Below, piece by piece: positions 6,040 to 7,292 of a DNA stretch of 7,292 nt. Numbering within the stretch: the first letter of the stretch is position 1; each line of letters starts with the position of its first letter. The DNA lies in assembly GCA_013375495.1 (NCBI GenBank), contig JABXKC010000068.1:1-7292 (forward strand), read 5' to 3'. The notes below the pieces were generated by a model. The model had not been told where the DNA came from. It saw only the letters and a program-made list of their open reading frames with translations, and ran no database searches. This DNA is from Promethearchaeota archaeon. Lineage in GTDB: Archaea; Asgardarchaeota; Lokiarchaeia; Sigynarchaeales; SOKP01. Both the position numbers and the translations under genes were made by a program.

Positions 6040-6624
6040 TTAAGTATTAAGTTTTTGAAGTAAATAAGCCATATTTTTACCTAAATTTTGAAACGTAGCT
6101 ATACCTTCTTCGTCTTCCATAATTCTATCTGGTTCTGAAACATGAGGATTAACTCCTAAATTCCAGTAACTCGAACCAACAACAAACATCTGGTTAATTA
6201 GGAAGAAGTAATTCATACTCGAAAAAACATGAGTTGCTCCTGCTCGTCTAACTGAAACTACAGAAGCACCGACTTTGTGTTTTAAAAGGTCATTATTCAC
6301 TTTACTAACAAGACCGGCTCGTTCGATAAGTGCTTTCATTCGAGTTGTAGTGTCAGCAAAGAAAGTTGGTGAACCCAATATTATTCCATCAGCTTCTAGC
6401 ATTTTTCCTAAATACTCGTTTAATTTATCGGTTTTGACTGCGCATTCTTTATCTTGATTCTGGGCGCATCGATAACAAGAAATGCACCCTTGGATCTTAT
6501 CCATGCCTATCCAAACGTATTCCGTCTCAATACCAGCACTCTTTAATTCGTCCATCACTATGTTCAAGCATTTAGCCGTAACACCCTCTTTCCTAGGACT
6601 TCCATTAAATACAACGACTTTCAT
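6040..6624 (-). CDS. iron-sulfur flavoprotein (ISF-type NADPH-dependent FMN reductase family)
   Basis: A 194-residue flavodoxin-fold protein. The N-terminal strand and loop FNGSPRKEGVTAK (6-18) bind the FMN phosphate. The compact cysteine motif CISCYRCAQNQDKEC (C47, C50, C53, C61; C-x2-C-x2-C-x7-C) is that of ISF proteins such as the Methanosarcina one, where it holds a [4Fe-4S] cluster. GSPTFFADTTTRMKALIER (84-102) is the second FMN loop, and NYFFLINQMFVVGSSYWNLG (138-157) is conserved in the family. ISFs are cytoplasmic dimers that pass electrons between ferredoxin-like donors and acceptors; oxygen or peroxide detoxification has been proposed in methanogens. The protein looks full length and intact. 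The methyltransferase gene lies 71 bases upstream on the same strand with no strong T-tract between, so they may share a transcript. The physiological partner is unknown. Confidence 0.88.
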   Translation of the reverse strand: MKVVVFNGSPRKEGVTAKCLNIVMDELKSAGIETEYVWIGMDKIQGCISCYRCAQNQDKECAVKTDKLNEYLGKMLEADGIILGSPTFFADTTTRMKALIERAGLVSKVNNDLLKHKVGASVVSVRRAGATHVFSSMNYFFLINQMFVVGSSYWNLGVNPHVSEPDRIMEDEEGIATFQNLGKNMAYLLQKLNT

Positions 6625-6695
6625 AATATTTAATTTTAATTAATTTAGGATTAAAAAGCTTACTTCTATAATTCTTAACATACAAAACTTCAGAA

Positions 6696-7292
6696 TTAAT
6701 CTAATTTACCATAATAAACTTCGGTATCGTATTCAATTCTAATGCTTCCATTCCTCTGGTGTTTCTTAAATAATACTTCCAATTCTTCTATCATTATTGG
6801 GAAAATTGGGTCATCTGATAAAGGAATATAAGATGCAGAAAGAACTCTACCTTTAAAACTAGAAAAATCTAATTCTTGATAGTTATAAAATGATTCCTTT
6901 TGATAAGTGTAAAAGTTATCCACATTTGCTTCTTTTTTCATTACTACTTTATAATCTGTGCCATATTTTAACATAAAATTTTCATAACTACTGTTAAAAT
7001 CTGAACCCCCTTTACCGCGGTTGTTCCATATTAATACCACATTACCATGTGGTTTTAGTACTCTTTTAAATTCTCTCTTTGTCTCCTCTACATTGAACCA
7101 ATGAAAAGCTTGTCCTGCAATTATTAGATCTATGCTATCTTCTTCTAATCCTGTAGACTCAGCAGAACCTTCGAGACTCAAAAATTTAGGATATTTTTTA
7201 AGAATTTTTTCAGACGCTTCCCTCATATCTTTATTGGGTTCAACCCCATAAACCCGATTACCATGATCCAAGAAGATTTGAGTTAAGATACC
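6696..7292 (-). CDS. class I SAM-dependent methyltransferase (5' end cut by window)
   Basis: The C-terminal 198 residues of a Rossmann-fold methyltransferase of the Methyltransf_11 type. The frame stays open to the window edge, reading GILTQIFLDHGNRVYGVEPNKDM, so the TTG at 7271 is an internal leucine. This piece is the end of the SAM-binding glycine loop (motif I) and the acidic residue after strand 2 (E in GVEPN) that holds the SAM ribose. Then come GSAESTGLEEDSIDLI, with the adenine-side acidic loop and strand 4, and GQAFHWFN, a signature of the subgroup that includes trans-aconitate methyltransferase-like proteins. LKPHGNVVLIWNN is strand 5. About 50 N-terminal residues are missing if the protein has the usual length near 250. 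The acceptor cannot be told from sequence. It lies upstream of the flavoprotein on the same strand. Confidence 0.88.
   Translation of the reverse strand, partial: GILTQIFLDHGNRVYGVEPNKDMREASEKILKKYPKFLSLEGSAESTGLEEDSIDLIIAGQAFHWFNVEETKREFKRVLKPHGNVVLIWNNRGKGGSDFNSSYENFMLKYGTDYKVVMKKEANVDNFYTYQKESFYNYQELDFSSFKGRVLSASYIPLSDDPIFPIMIEELEVLFKKHQRNGSIRIEYDTEVYYGKLD

Noticed and set aside
6275..6457. Open frame of 60 codons on the plus strand
   Set aside because: It is antisense within the iron-sulfur flavoprotein gene, over its conserved FMN loop and cysteine region.
1..7292. Insertion sequence, CRISPR array, toxin-antitoxin or phage genes
   Set aside because: I found no transposase, integrase, spaced repeats, terminal repeats or paired small genes on either strand.

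Overview
The window is AT-rich (roughly one third G+C by eye) and holds ordinary single-copy genes, with no mobile element, CRISPR array or RNA gene that I can see. Several features fit an anaerobic archaeon: a glycyl radical enzyme, a [4Fe-4S] flavoprotein of the ISF type, almost no Shine-Dalgarno sequences, TATA-like boxes (one a perfect TTTATATA), and bare oligo-T runs instead of hairpin terminators. A low-GC Asgard-type archaeon would fit. This is an inference from composition and signals, and a bacterium with weak Shine-Dalgarno use is not excluded.

Layout. At 1-620 (+) lies the C-terminal part of an FMN-dependent alpha-hydroxy-acid dehydrogenase/oxidase, cut by the left edge. Then comes a 241-nt convergent gap with oligo-T tracts for both strands. 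On the minus strand, read right to left, follow: a glycyl radical enzyme of the trans-4-hydroxy-L-proline dehydratase (HypD) type (3125-5485); a seven-helix membrane protein of unknown function 47 nt behind it (2388-3077); and an AttH/CrtC-type lipocalin-like protein with a C-terminal membrane anchor (862-2304). A 330-nt divergent region (5486-5815) holds apparent promoters for both directions and a cluster of inverted repeats on the hypD side. It is followed by a small two-helix membrane protein (5816-6028, +). Convergent with that is an iron-sulfur flavoprotein (6040-6624, -), preceded by a class I methyltransferase (6696-7292, -) cut by the right edge.

How the genes may work together. The best-supported function is hydroxyproline metabolism: HypD dehydrates trans-4-hydroxy-L-proline to 1-pyrroline-5-carboxylate, which P5C reductase would turn into proline. 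Neither the radical-SAM activase that HypD needs nor a P5C reductase is inside the window, so both must be encoded elsewhere. The seven-helix protein could share a transcript with hypD, but no function can be read from it. The methyltransferase and flavoprotein may also be co-transcribed. The remaining genes look like independent units.

The points most worth following are the HypD identity in a probably archaeal genome, its isolated context, the inverted repeats upstream of it, and the two unusual membrane-linked proteins next to it. I do not see clear evidence of a wholly new multi-gene system.
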